The translations under genes and the position numbers were made by a program. A stretch of 64,000 nucleotides of DNA, from contig NC_060060.1 in assembly GCF_020283565.1 (NCBI RefSeq), positions 65,767,257 to 65,831,256 on the forward strand. The letters are read 5' to 3'. This document shows positions 35,738-46,876 of the stretch, piece by piece. A model generated the notes under the pieces. The model searched no databases and was not told the DNA's origin. It worked only from the letters and a program-made list of their open reading frames with translations. The DNA comes from Trifolium pratense. Its lineage: Eukaryota > Streptophyta > Magnoliopsida > Fabales > Fabaceae. Position 1 is the first letter of the stretch. Each line of letters opens with the position of its first letter.

Positions 35738-38700
35738 TTACGAACACTCGCTCCCCCGGCCGAAGCAACCGGACCCCGACCTGGATTGTCCTTCTTGCCT
35801 TTGCCCGCCCTGGATAAAATATTAAACATATTCACGTTGTCTTCCTTAAACTTAACCCCAATCGCTTTTCCTATGCCCCAAACATCGTCCACTGCCATAT
35901 GAGCATTTCCTTGAACAGCCACCCAATTCTTCCAGTCATTATTAACGGATCCGGATGAGGAAGACTCTCCACTGGAAACTTGGCGTCTCACTGAACAAGA
36001 GCGGTTGATATCGTCCCCACCCCTACGCCGCCGAACACTCTTTTTTAAAACTTTTAAGACCTCACGACGATCTTTGGTTGGCATCCTAGCGACTTTTTTA
36101 ATATTATGAAGCGGGTGACGAAGGACCCCACTGGCCTTCCTTTTCAAAGGATCCTGATGCCCTTTCGAAATAAGACTCTGAGCAGAATGAATCCCCTTCC
36201 TCCCTTTTTTACTCGCTGAAAAAATCACGCCAGCATCCCCATGATTCTGATCTTTTAGCCATTCCAAACTCCATGGCCCCGAGATGACAGAACGTCTTGC
36301 CACAGGCGGACAAGAATTCGTACGTTCAATACGAATCTTCCGGACAGAGGGACGAACCTGATCCACCACCACAACAGGTGGCCTATCGGGCTTAACAGCC
36401 TGAACCCTAGACTCTTCCTGAGGGCTCAGCCACACATTAGATGAGGACTCAACATTATTAAGACCTGGATTCGGAGAAACGGGTCTCTGCTCCAACTCTT
36501 CCTTGGGTTCCCCTTCATTTAGCTTATCTACGGATTCTTCCTCACACAAGCCTTGAACCTCAGCACAAGCCTCATCATCTAGCCCTTCTGTTATATTGTT
36601 AATCAACAAGTCAACCTCACGACGAACTTCCGGATCCCCATGTCCCTCGCCACAATCTGATTGAGCCGCCTCCGATCCGCTTTCCTCCTCACCAAGACAA
36701 TAATCTTCTCCCATAGCATACCCCCACTCCTCCACAATCTTAACCTTCACCTGACCACCATCTACTAGAACACTCTCTACTCTATTGATGATGTCCAAAT
36801 CGGGTGTAGCTATCAGGACCCTAGCAAAATCAAGTCTGTCCTTTTCAGTTGAACAACAATCCGAGCGCAGAAAACGACCACAATCAAAAACACAGAGCTT
36901 GAAAAAATCCTCGTTCCAAGCGTGAAGTGGAATCCCGTATAGGCGAACCCACGCACCTCTCCGATAAGGTTGCGCATCTGTTTCCCAGCGTATCCAGTTC
37001 GAAAAGAATAGTTGGAAAAACTCTTTGGCTTTATTCACCGTCCCCAGAACATCCGTACCCACCAAGCTCCGCAAAAAAACTTTGTCAGCCCCCATAGGAA
37101 TGAGAACCAAATCATTAAAACCTGCATCCGCGATTCTATCCTGCACCAAAGGTACCACCTCTCCATTGATTATGGTAGCCACTACACCGTTGCTAGCCAA
37201 CTTCACATCAGCAGGTTTTGTGCGATAGCTCTTCAAAAAGCATCTACAATCCTTCACTGTATCTGCTTGCGTCTCAACCTTCTTAGGGAGCTGCACGTTC
37301 CCCACTTTTTGGGTTGTCTTATGGTTTAAATTAATCTTCCTAGTCCCAAGCTCCACAACTATGTCCCCCACCCGCACTCCATCCTTAGGGGCACTAATCT
37401 CCTTCTCCTCTCTTGGCACAAGAACATCTTCGCGAAATGAATGACACTCCGGAAGCTTGATGCCCTCCTCAGCAGTTTTGGATGTTTCAATCCTCACAGA
37501 ATCTTGCTTCCCATCCTTCAAAAATGGAGCATTAACTTGTTCCATTTTAGCCTTTTGCGGCTCCATTCTCCTGCCCGCCCTCGAATCGCTACGTTCGAAC
37601 ATAGCCACGCTTGCTTTAACACAAAAATTACCGAACCAGACATTGTTTAAGGCATTCGTCATTTTAGAAACATTCTTAACATTAGAGAATTTGACGAAGC
37701 CATAGGGTTGGCCATACTTATTCCTCTTTTTAGCTACATACACATCCTCCAGAATGCCACAAACTTCAAACCCTTTTCTAAGAAAAAACTTTGGTAATTG
37801 CGCCGGAAAATTTGTAAAGTAAAAAGAGACATACCGCTTAAGGTTCGAACCCGAAACATAGTCATCACAATGCTTGATACCAACATTCACATCACCACCA
37901 TCCTTAAGCTCCTTGCCTCGTCCTTCAAACACACCACCCACATTATCCTTGCCGCCTGCATACATACCACCGCCATCAACAAGCGACATCGACCTACCAT
38001 CCTTAGAACGGCTACATTGCGATCTATTCGAGTCCTTCCCAACCTCCGTAAACCTTCTATCTCCTTGAGACATCATCCTCCGACGCCGATGAGCAGAACT
38101 AGAGCGTGAATTGTACCGACTGCGCACCGAATCACTGTCATTCTTTCTCTCAAAATCACGTTGCTGCAACTTCCTTCCATGAACAGAAATTGAACGCGAT
38201 CTTCCAGCTTCAAATCGCCTGTTATAATGAACATGTTGTTGCACTTCATCACATCGTTCCTTGCCGCAATCAGTCCGGTCTCGTTCCGATCGATGACGAT
38301 GATTCTTTCTCTCATGATCATACTTATGCAGCCGCCGTCCTTGATCAGAGGGAGAACGCGATCTGGAAGTGAATCCTGAAGCATGTCGCCTGTTGTTATA
38401 ACGTAATCCCTGCTTCGCAAAGTCACATCGACCTGTGTTGTAATTAGATTGGTATCTTCCATGTCGACTGTGATCACGCATGCGATGAGACAGGAAGTTA
38501 TGTTGATCGTGAAAGCCTTGATGTCCAGGTGGTGAAATCGATCTAGAAGAATAGTGAGTTCTGGTCTGCCTTGACAGAAATCGACCTCTGCCTTCCTCTC
38601 TACACCCTTTCCGACCTCGCCGTCTCACCTCGGTCCATTCTCCGCTATCTATCGAAACAACCCCCCGTTTCTGCCTTACTTCCGGTGAAGGCGGTGACCG

Positions 38701-38766
38701 TAACGGCTGCCCTAGGTGTGCCATAGAAGCACCGCCTCTCTCTCTCTCTCTACCTCTCTCTCTCAT
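35734..38766 (-). CDS. LINE ORF1 (RNA-binding, RRM-like)
   Basis: Open for 1,010 codons. The N-terminal 300 residues are Arg/Ser-rich, like SR proteins. An RRM-like fold follows (SFYFTNFPAQL near 305-315 and GQPYGFVKFSNV near 345-360), then a region like the DUF4283 domain of plant LINE/retroelement ORF1 proteins (FFQLFFSNWIRWE, RRGAWVRLYGIPLHAWNEDF). The first ATG is within a GAGAGA microsatellite; the ATG at 38724 (MAHLGQPL) may be the real start. ORF1 proteins bind LINE RNA and act as chaperones during retrotransposition. ORF1 has no break. Confidence 0.85.
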   Translation of the reverse strand: MRERGRERERGGASMAHLGQPLRSPPSPEVRQKRGVVSIDSGEWTEVRRRGRKGCREEGRGRFLSRQTRTHYSSRSISPPGHQGFHDQHNFLSHRMRDHSRHGRYQSNYNTGRCDFAKQGLRYNNRRHASGFTSRSRSPSDQGRRLHKYDHERKNHRHRSERDRTDCGKERCDEVQQHVHYNRRFEAGRSRSISVHGRKLQQRDFERKNDSDSVRSRYNSRSSSAHRRRRMMSQGDRRFTEVGKDSNRSQCSRSKDGRSMSLVDGGGMYAGGKDNVGGVFEGRGKELKDGGDVNVGIKHCDDYVSGSNLKRYVSFYFTNFPAQLPKFFLRKGFEVCGILEDVYVAKKRNKYGQPYGFVKFSNVKNVSKMTNALNNVWFGNFCVKASVAMFERSDSRAGRRMEPQKAKMEQVNAPFLKDGKQDSVRIETSKTAEEGIKLPECHSFREDVLVPREEKEISAPKDGVRVGDIVVELGTRKINLNHKTTQKVGNVQLPKKVETQADTVKDCRCFLKSYRTKPADVKLASNGVVATIINGEVVPLVQDRIADAGFNDLVLIPMGADKVFLRSLVGTDVLGTVNKAKEFFQLFFSNWIRWETDAQPYRRGAWVRLYGIPLHAWNEDFFKLCVFDCGRFLRSDCCSTEKDRLDFARVLIATPDLDIINRVESVLVDGGQVKVKIVEEWGYAMGEDYCLGEEESGSEAAQSDCGEGHGDPEVRREVDLLINNITEGLDDEACAEVQGLCEEESVDKLNEGEPKEELEQRPVSPNPGLNNVESSSNVWLSPQEESRVQAVKPDRPPVVVVDQVRPSVRKIRIERTNSCPPVARRSVISGPWSLEWLKDQNHGDAGVIFSASKKGRKGIHSAQSLISKGHQDPLKRKASGVLRHPLHNIKKVARMPTKDRREVLKVLKKSVRRRRGGDDINRSCSVRRQVSSGESSSSGSVNNDWKNWVAVQGNAHMAVDDVWGIGKAIGVKFKEDNVNMFNILSRAGKGKKDNPGRGPVASAGGASVRK

Positions 38767-38961
38767 ATTTTTTGTTTATTTGAACTTTGAGGTTAAGTTT
38801 ACTAAGCGAGAAGCGAATATGGCGGCTCATACTTTAGCTAGGACAGCCATTTCTTGGTCTAGTCGCACTTACTTTAACGGTGTTCCTCGTTGTATTGAAC
38901 CATTTATTATTAATGAAATGAGTTAAGTGTATTTGTTTTAAAAAAAAAAGTCACACTAACA

Positions 38962-40264
38962 TTTTTTGCAATCCGTTCTTTCTTGTGTTGTGAATTGAAA
39001 TTACAACTATGAATTATGAAATAAAGTATATTAAAATCTACTGTACATAAGAAGAAAAGAAAATGATCTCGTGGTGTTTATTTTCTCCATAAATAGGTCT
39101 TTAATTTTATTTAAAGACTAATAAAGACTAGTGTTTTACTACCTCACAAGATTTGGAAAGAGCAATGTTAGATGATCCATCATGATCACCTTTTGTCACA
39201 TGAGTGTATTTAAATGTTAAGGTGTCCTATATACTGTCCTAATTTAATTGGACCAACTACGGTAAAAAAAAAAATGTATCTCTACTCACCCTATTAATGT
39301 GCCACTACCACCGTTTTCTTATCCTAAATTAAAAAAGTCAACATAAGTACACAACACGTACAAAACACAAACGAACTATAGTACTACACTCGTATTTATT
39401 TATTTATTTATTTATTTTAATTAAATACAAGTTCTAGAATTTTTCTCATAGTAGAGTAGCTACCAAATAAAGCCACAGTAAAAAAGTAAAAAACCAACTT
39501 TGGTTTCAAATCAACATCATCATTCATTCATTCATCACTCTCACTCAGTTCCAGATCCAAACGACACCAGAACTTAACTACCCTAAATAACCATACTTAA
39601 CACCGTAATCTTACTACTAATCCATTTTTTTATGTTCCTTAGTTCGGTGGTTGTGCTTGTTCTTTTTTGTGACAGGGTGTCTGTCTTAGGTAGGTATTGA
39701 AAAAGAGTACCACAAAAACCGCATGTCTGAACATTCCTCAGTTCGGGTTGTACCAGGTTAGTTACATGAATTAAACTCTTTCACTTTTAGTTTCTGATTA
39801 TTACTCCTTAAAGTGTTGTTAATTGTTATGCAATCTATTAGGGTTTCTTTTCTTTCCATTTTTTTACTAAATTCAACCGTTGTTAATTGTTTGTTGTGAA
39901 CTTTGTTCTGTTATTTGCTTATTGGATCTGATTCTTGAGGTTACTCTCTTCATTATTGATTATTATTTGTTTATTTACCAACTAGGGTGATGATAATGCA
40001 TTGAATTGCTTCAATTATTGTAAAAAAAAAAAAGTGATGAGATTGAAATGGGAAAAATCAGAACTGGGTGAAAGTGAAACACTTAATTGTTTTAATTTGA
40101 AGTTTTCTATAAATGTTTTTTTTTTTTGTGGTAATGAGTGATGAAATTTTGATTCTTTACCATGTAGGTTAGATGTGTTTGGTCACATTGTTCAGGTTTT
40201 TTGGATAGGTTGTTGTATTTTGTAAATTGCGGCGTTTTGTTGAAGATATAGAAAGGAAGAGAAA
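38962..40264 (+). promoter_or_regulatory. Upstream region and 5' UTR of the GH43 gene
   Basis: Contains an ATTT-rich microsatellite near 39393-39417. A likely 5' UTR intron begins at about 39757 (CCAG|GTTAGT) and ends near 40195 (TTGTTCAG). No other gene was seen; the open stretch at 39540-39760 is consistent with the first, non-coding exon. Confidence 0.45.
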
Positions 40265-43200
40265 ATGAGGATCAAGAATAAATACAAGAAACCAACGACT
40301 TTACGTTGTTGCGATGCAGGGAACAGATGTTGTTCTACTTCTGTTTTTGTATTGAGTTTGTTAGGATGTCTTCTTTTGGTTCAATTGTATTGCTATGTTG
40401 ATCATACGGACAAACGTCGTGGTGGTGGTGGTGGAGAGGCTAGGTTGCATGTGAGTCATCATCCGCAAGTACGTGAGCTTCAAGAAGTGGAAGAGGAAAA
40501 CCTTCATGTTCCCCCGCCGAAAGGAAAGAGATCTCCTCGAGCAGTAAAGCGCAGACCGAAACGGACAACTACACTGATTGATGAATTCTTGGACGAAAAT
40601 TCCCAAATGAGACACGTGTTCTTTCCTGGTCGTAAAAGAGCTATAGATCCGATGCAGGTTGTTGACAATGATAAGTATCATTACTACCCGGGAAGAATGT
40701 GGTTGGATACTGATGGTCATCCTATTCAAGCCCATGGAGGGGGCATTCTGTATGATAAAAATTCAAGGACATACTATTGGTACGGTGAATATAAAGATGG
40801 GCCCACCTACCATGCTCACAAGAAAGGAGCTGCTCGGGTAAATCCAACTTTTTTTTATGAACTCTTGTTTTCTTTGCACATAATTATAGCTGTTATAACT
40901 ATAGGGTTTTATGTAGCTTTAGGTTTTACTATAGTAACGTTATTTAGTGTGCGATGCACGGGTGTGATGCGTTGTTTTATATTATAATTGGAGAAATTGA
41001 AACAATAAATATTATTAAAATAATAAAATAGAGAATCTGAGATTCAAACTCCAATCATAGCATGGTTGAAGTGTTTTCGCTTAATTAGTCCACAAATAAA
41101 AATATCAAATTTATAATTAATTAGAGCATCTAGTTTTATAAATCTATAAATAGGGGATTTGATGAACTCCTCAATAGTCATTCTTTGTGTTTGCATTAAA
41201 TCATCGGCTAAAGGAACAACAACGGGATCGATAATCTGACTCACACCTATTATTTGGAAGTTAGTATAGAAGATCACTTAATTGACAAAAAAAATGAAAA
41301 TTAAAATGACACATTTAAATGATACATAGATAATAGATAATTATGTCAGATTAGAATTACCATAGGAATGCTAATTTGAATTACTCCTCACAAAAGACCT
41401 ACAGATTCGTAAAAGAGGATGAATCATATGAACAGAGAAATGACACAAATTAATGTGAAGTATTTAGTTTTGAAAAAAATTCATGGGTGTAATCATCACA
41501 ATACCAAAACCACTAAAAGAAAGAGATTAAAACAAAAATTATGAAGAAGAAGAAGAATGATGGTTACCCATCATCTGCAAAAAGGAATATTACAAAACAA
41601 TGGTAACAAATAATCATATAATTTGAATGAAGAGAAGCATAAAAGTTGCATGAATGAGGGTATATATATATATATGGGTAAGGGATAGGCACATTTAAGG
41701 GGAAAAAAACTTGAAAAGAGCATATGAAAAGATAATGCATATAAATGGTGCAATATGAAAAGGAAAATGAAACTGATACATAAATGTTGATTGGTAGGCA
41801 TTGGAAGAGGAGCAAGAATTAAATGAACTAATAAATTGAGTTTTAGAGAGAAATAGGAAGTGATGTGGCATGATAGAGTGATTTAATTGGATGTATTGGA
41901 TGACATGGCTAAATGAAAAAAAATTGATTGGTTTAAGTGGATTAGGGTTTAGATAAGCATTAGGATAACTATCTAGGAATTATATATATAGATGAGGGAG
42001 TAAATCATGAAACTCACGATTGGAAACATGGCAGTCCGCTAGTCACACATTTTTCAATATTAAGAAAAAGTACTGGCCTTTGATGGAAAACACGGATGCT
42101 GGTTAGCGTTATTCGCGCGACTTTTGTAAATTCTTACTTCATACTTAAAAGTACATCCCTTTTTACAATTATAGAAAGTTCATGTCTGTTCAAGTGGCTG
42201 GCTAGTGTCTTTTTATGCTGGTGCAAAGTTTACATGGTTGTATCTTCTTGGTTAATTGGAAAAGGGAAAACAATAATACCTCCATGTCAGCGAGAAATCA
42301 CTTGATTAGAGATGCATGTTCGACTCTCATATCTGCATCGTTCGTTTACTTCTAGTTGCATACTTAGAGAGGCATTTATCTTGTGTTAGATTATTGTTTT
42401 AGGTGTTGTGCGCTTCATGAGAGCTTTAACTAAAAAAACCAGCAAGTATTTCCCATGCATGAGCATTCCTAGACACATCCTTAGCTTTAATTGGTGGAGT
42501 CTTTGGCGAAGAAATTGTATGTTTCAAAGGTCTCATTTTGTTCTGTGATTTGCAAAAGTTGGCATAAATTTTCATTCCGTGAAAAAGGGATATATAATTA
42601 TCTTTCAATTTGACTGGTGAAGATATTAACAAAGTTAAGGTAGCGTTTGGCACATGGATAGAACCAAATAGGACATTCTGTGTTTTTTACCTTGTCCTGT
42701 TATATTCTACTTTTAATATACACTAATATATCAACCAATCTCCACCTAAACGTCTTTTCAATTTGGATGAAATGCAAATACTAATATATAGACAACTTTT
42801 ATTTTGGTAAAGGAAAGAATGAAATAATTCTTTTTAAGAAATAAACCTATCAGATTTGGGTCGAAAATAAATTTTTTATGGTAAATTTCCAAGATGAAAC
42901 ATTATGCTACAACAATACAATAATTCGGGCAATCTTGTATCTATTTTGTTCTTCACTCCATCCTTTCTATTAGAAAGAGTAAAGATTGTATGCTAATGAG
43001 CTTATACATTTCTGTTGTTTTTCAACAAACCTTGTATATTCACTTTGATGCATAACCTTGTCCTAATGATTCTTTCTTTATCATCCAGGTGGATATTATT
43101 GGAGTTGGTTGTTATTCTTCTAAGGATTTGTGGAGCTGGAAACACGAGGGGATTGTATTGGCAGCGGAGGAAACAGACGAAACCCATGATCTGCACAAGT

Positions 43201-43946
43201 CTAATGTGCTCGAAAGGCCAAAAGTGATTTACAATGAGAAAACTGAAAAGTATGTGATGTGGATGCATATCGATGATGCTAACTATACCAAAGCATCTGT
43301 TGGCGTAGCAACCAGTGATACACCCGACGGTCCTTTCAATTATCTCGGTAGCCATAGGCCTCATGGTTTCGAAAGCAGGGATATGACAGTTTTCAAAGAT
43401 GATGATGGTGCTGCATATATAATCTACTCCTCCGAAGACAACAGTGAACTGCACATCGGACCCCTAACCGAAGATTATCTCAATGTAACATCCGTCATGA
43501 GAAGGGTTCTCGTGGGACAACACCGAGAAGCACCAGCTCTATTCAAGCATCAGGGAACATACTACATGATCACATCGGGTTGCACAGGGTGGGCCCCAAA
43601 CGAGGCACTGGCTCATGCAGCCGAGTCGGTTATGGGACCTTGGGAAACAATGGGAAATCCATGCATGGGAGGAAACAAAATGTTTAGACTAACAACTTTC
43701 TTTGCTCAAAGTACTTTTGTGCTACCGATTCCTGGTTTCCCTGGAATGTTCATCTTCATGGCAGATCGATGGAATCCAGCTGACTTAAGGGACTCGAGAT
43801 ATGTATGGTTGCCATTGATAGTGGCGGGACCGGCAGACGAGCCTTTGGAGTATAGTTTTGGATTCCCATGGTGGTCAAGAGTGTCTATCTATTGGCATAG
43901 AAAATGGAGATTGCCTCAAGGGTGGAACCCATTTCAAACAATGTAG
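40265..43946 (+). CDS. GH43A/B-like: Golgi-type GH43 exo-beta-1,3-galactosidase-like protein
   Basis: Two exons, 40265-40837 and 43089-43946, phase 0 at the junction (CGG|GTAAAT, CCAG|GTG), give 476 residues. There is a short basic cytosolic N-terminus, one membrane anchor (SVFVLSLLGCLLLVQLYCYV, about residues 21-40) and a Lys/Arg-rich stem, the layout of a type II Golgi protein. The catalytic domain has the five-bladed GH43 signatures: AHGGGILYD, TYYWYGEYKDG, RPKVIYNEKTEKYVMWMH, SRDMTVFKDDDG and REAPALFKHQGTYYMITSG. The closest known group is plant GH43A/B (At5g67540, At3g49880), which trim beta-1,3-galactan of arabinogalactan proteins. Length and motifs are complete, so the gene looks intact although its 2.25-kb intron carries a Helitron. 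Confidence 0.9.
40933..41992 (-). mobile_element. Non-autonomous Helitron in the GH43 intron
   Basis: The minus-strand 5' end is TCTATATATATAATTCCTAG (plus 41973-41992), followed by the family phrase CTAAACCCTAATCCAC. The 3' end has the degraded hairpin GTGCATCGCAC near 40945-40965. Both ends match the better-preserved element at 53504-54074. No protein is encoded. The left boundary is uncertain by about 30 bp because the terminal CTRR is mutated. Confidence 0.65.
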
Positions 43947-44025
43947 TGTTGTATGTTGTACATTGATTCATAGTCATCATATACAAAAATACTTGGGTAT
44001 ATATATATATATGTGTTGCTTGTGA

Positions 44026-44975
44026 AGCACATTGTGCATTACTCATAACTGAATAGAAGAAACATGAAATCTCAATAACATTCAATGGTCAAGAAAGATT
44101 ATCCTCTTGATCATTGGAGTTTTGTCAATAATCCAGTACTGGTGATTACTTTGAGCTGCAACATTGTGTGTAAAATTAGTTATGTATATGATTCTTTTTA
44201 TGTGTGTTCTTTGTGTTGATTTTTTTTTGTTTTGTTCCCTTGGTTACTACTGACTATAACATATGGAATTGCCACACAAGCATGTAGGAGGTGGGAGCAG
44301 AATGGTTGTTCTTGGACAAAAAAAAAGGGAATGGTTGAGATTATATAACTAATGTGGCAAGTATTCAGAGATAAAAAAAATTAGATTTTATAATATCAGT
44401 ATTCTAAGATGCGAACTGTTTTTTTATCCTTCAGTTTATACTATTTACATGTTCGCATCCTATGTTATGAGAGGTAAAATTGGAAGGTCAGGGACGCGTG
44501 AAATACTCAGAACGCGAAAAAAAATATGTTATTAGTAATTTTTTTTTAATGGCGAACTAGTTTAAAGACCCGTGCGATATACGGGTCATTGACTTTAATT
44601 CGATATTTAAGTTTATTATTATATTAATGTAGAAAATTTATTTAGAATAAAATATTTAAATTTGATATAAAATATTTTTAAATTAAATATAATTGAAACT
44701 ATTGTGTTATTTTTTACAAAACTTATTTATCCAATTTTTCATGTTTTAGAGACAAATAATGGTCCCGTATATATTTTTTTTATCGAAAATTAGAAACTAT
44801 ATTAGGAATATCTAGTGTAATTTAGTAAATTTGATGGTAATTAAATTTATTTTATTATTATTAATAGTTAGTAGTAAATTTGGCAGTAATATTATTTATT
44901 TTATTTTTGATGAAAAATATTGTTTATGTTTTATTTTAATATAGTTTTTTTTTTACGTAATATAGTTATTGTTCT
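44026..44975 (+). repeat. Duplication of the GH43 3' flank, copy 1
   Basis: This stretch, beginning in the GH43 3' UTR at AAGCACATTGTGC, recurs at about 45463-46367 in direct orientation with few differences. Copy 1 carries about 45 bp of extra sequence near 44860-44905 (TTAATAGTTAGTAGTAAATT). Both copies include a Helitron 3' terminus. Confidence 0.85.
44557..44587 (-). mobile_element. Helitron 3' terminus (hairpin and CTAG)
   Basis: On the minus strand the hairpin GACCCGTATATCGCACGGGTC (plus 44567-44587) is followed by TTTAAACTAG and T, the standard Helitron 3' end. The matching 5' TC end is not found nearby, so this element is truncated. The second copy at 45997-46027 has a perfect hairpin (CCCGTGCGATGCACGGG). 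Confidence 0.6.
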
Positions 44976-45462
44976 GGTGAACACTCAAAGGGAGTTATAT
45001 TATTGATAAATAATGTTAATAATACCCTTGTTTAATCCCAATAACCTTGGGAGTTTTTTATTCGTTAGCATTCGATCCTTTACAAAATGAAGATATGGAG
45101 CTATTTATAGACTTCTAAGTCTTCTTCTCCAAGCTAAGATTCCTAGAAATACGGCCACCAGCTTCTTTTTCAGTGGAGTAGCGTAAGAATAGGGGTGATA
45201 ACCTTGACCTCCAAGCTATGGCGGTTATGGGAGGTTGATTTCTTCGTTAAGCTGGTAGTTGTCGTAGGGAAGGAGAAGATATTTCTGACGACATGAAATC
45301 TATCCTCCTTGGCGTCGTGTCGTTCCCACTGGTTACGCCCGGGCCCTTTTTCGCCTATTGGATATTCAGAAGTTACTCAATTTGGGCCTATTTTCCTTTC
45401 TATACTAATTGGGCTTAATGGATATTTCTTTAAGCCCATTGCCCAATCCACAGGCCCCCAAG
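44976..45462. other. LTR-like spacer between the two duplicated flanks
   Basis: About 487 bp of higher GC than its surroundings, with a TATA-like motif (GAGCTATTTATAGACTTC, about 45098-45115) and repeated TTGGGCTTAATGG / TTTGGGCC phrases. It looks like a retrotransposon LTR piece, but no termini or second copy were found. It lies exactly between the two copies of the duplicated GH43 flank. Confidence 0.4.
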
Positions 45463-46367
45463 CACATTGTGCATTACTCATAACAGAATAGAAGAAACAT
45501 GAAATCTCAATAACATTCAATGGTCAAGAAAGATTATCCTCTTGATCATTGGAGTTTTGTCAATAATCCAGCACTGGTGATTACTTTGAGCTGCAACATT
45601 GTGTGTAAAATTAGTTATGTATATGATTCTTTTTATGTGTGTTCTTTGTGTTGATTTTTTTTTTGTTTTGTTTCCTTGGTTACTACTGACTATAACAATA
45701 TGGAATTGCCACACAAGCATGTAGGAGGTGGGAGCAGAATGGTTGTTCTTGGACAAAAAAAAGAGGGAATGGTTGAGATTATATAACAACTACTGTGGCA
45801 AGTTGTCAGAGATAAAAAAAATTAGATTTTATAATATCAGTATTCTAAGGCGAACTGTTTTTTTTTCCTTCAGTTTTTACTATTTACATACTCACATCCT
45901 ATGTTATGAGGAGGTAAAATTGGAAGGTCAGGGACGCGTGAAATACTCAGAACGCGAAAAGAATATGTTATTAGTAAATTTTGTTTCAATGGCGAACTAG
46001 TTTAAAGACCCGTGCGATGCACGGGTCATTGACTTTAATTCGATATTTAAGTTTATTATTATATTAATGTAGAAAATTTATTTAGAATAAAATATTTAAA
46101 TTTGATATAAAATATTTTTAAATTAAATATAATTGAAACTATTGTGTTATTTTTTAAAAAACTTATTTATCCAATTTTTTATGTTTTAGAGACAAATAAT
46201 GGTCCCGTATATATTTTTTTTATCAAAAATTAAAAACTATATTAGGAATATCTAGGGTAATTTAGTAAATTTGATAGTAATTAAATTTATTTTATTTTTG
46301 ATGAAAAATATTGTTTATGTTTTTTTTTTAATATAGTTTTTTTTTCTTCGTAATATAGTTATTGTTT
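45463..46367 (+). repeat. Duplication of the GH43 3' flank, copy 2
   Basis: Direct repeat of 44026-44975. Small differences include a GCG/GAG change and a few indels in T runs. It keeps a perfect Helitron hairpin at 46007-46027. Confidence 0.85.
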
Positions 46368-46571
46368 ATGTTTTTATTTCTATATTCCTATTTTTATGTA
46401 TTCAGCTTATTTTTTCTATATTTTTTCCATAATTTATTTTTATTGGCTAAACTTTCTATAATCTTTTTATTGTTTTTTTTTGTTCCTATTTTTATGCACA
46501 TATTCATGTATAATTTTTTTTTTGTACCCATCTTATTCTTTCTATATTTTTTGTTATTATTATTTTTTTAT

Positions 46572-46615
<44 letters not shown>

Positions 46616-46876
46616 TGAAATTACAATGAATGATATAAAACTTACAACGTAGTTAAAAATAATAAGGATAAATTAATAACTTTGATGGTAATCGATTTTA
46701 ATATATCAGTAATAAATATGTTATTAGTAACTATTATGATCAGAAAATATTACAAAAAATCAAAATAATTAGTTGCAACTGCTACCTGACAACGCTGGTC
46801 CAAACACTTTCACACGAAGTGTGGCCTCTTAAATTGCATAAATTCATATTAAGCCTGAGAAAAATTAGATAATTTC
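46368..46876. other. T-rich intergenic DNA with an (AT)n microsatellite
   Basis: Strongly T-rich up to about 46570, then an (AT)n run at about 46575-46612. No gene; a 96-codon Phe/Leu-rich frame here is a by-product of the T runs. Confidence 0.6.

Larger units (their letters stand above)
31923..38777 (-). mobile_element. Full-length L1-type LINE with 17-bp target duplication
   Basis: About 6,855 bp on the minus strand. The 17-bp repeat ATTTGAACTTTGAGGTT flanks it (31906-31922 and 38778-38794) and cuts the RNase H frame of an older LINE at one point. The poly(A) tail appears as a T run at about 31921-31930. It has ORF1 and ORF2 in the expected order. GC content is clearly higher than the surroundings. 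The 5' end is only 11 bp before the first ORF1 ATG, so a few bases may have been lost. Confidence 0.93.
31172..38949 (+). pseudogene. Older LINE 3' fragment (RNase H), split by a second LINE
   Basis: Two pieces, 31172-31922 and 38795-38949, join into the C-terminal RNase H-like domain of a plant LINE: WHNRNNWVWNGV, WWKCNVDAS, GWGWCVRSSDGSF, AAEGEAMTILEDI, VVFESDSKVVVDAI, then after the break VKFTKREANMAAHTLAR and a stop and A-tail (38941-38949). Flanked by GTCACACTAACA at 31160-31171 and 38950-38961, its own target duplication. A TAG lies upstream of WHNRNN and the 5' end is truncated, so it was dead on arrival or soon after. Confidence 0.88.

Noticed and set aside
42250..42440. Possible SINE (GTTCGACTC B box, A-rich end) in the GH43 intron
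   Set aside because: No A box or target duplication could be found.
46362..46652. 96-codon Phe/Leu/Tyr-rich plus frame resembling a membrane protein
   Set aside because: It is made by T runs and an (AT)n microsatellite.
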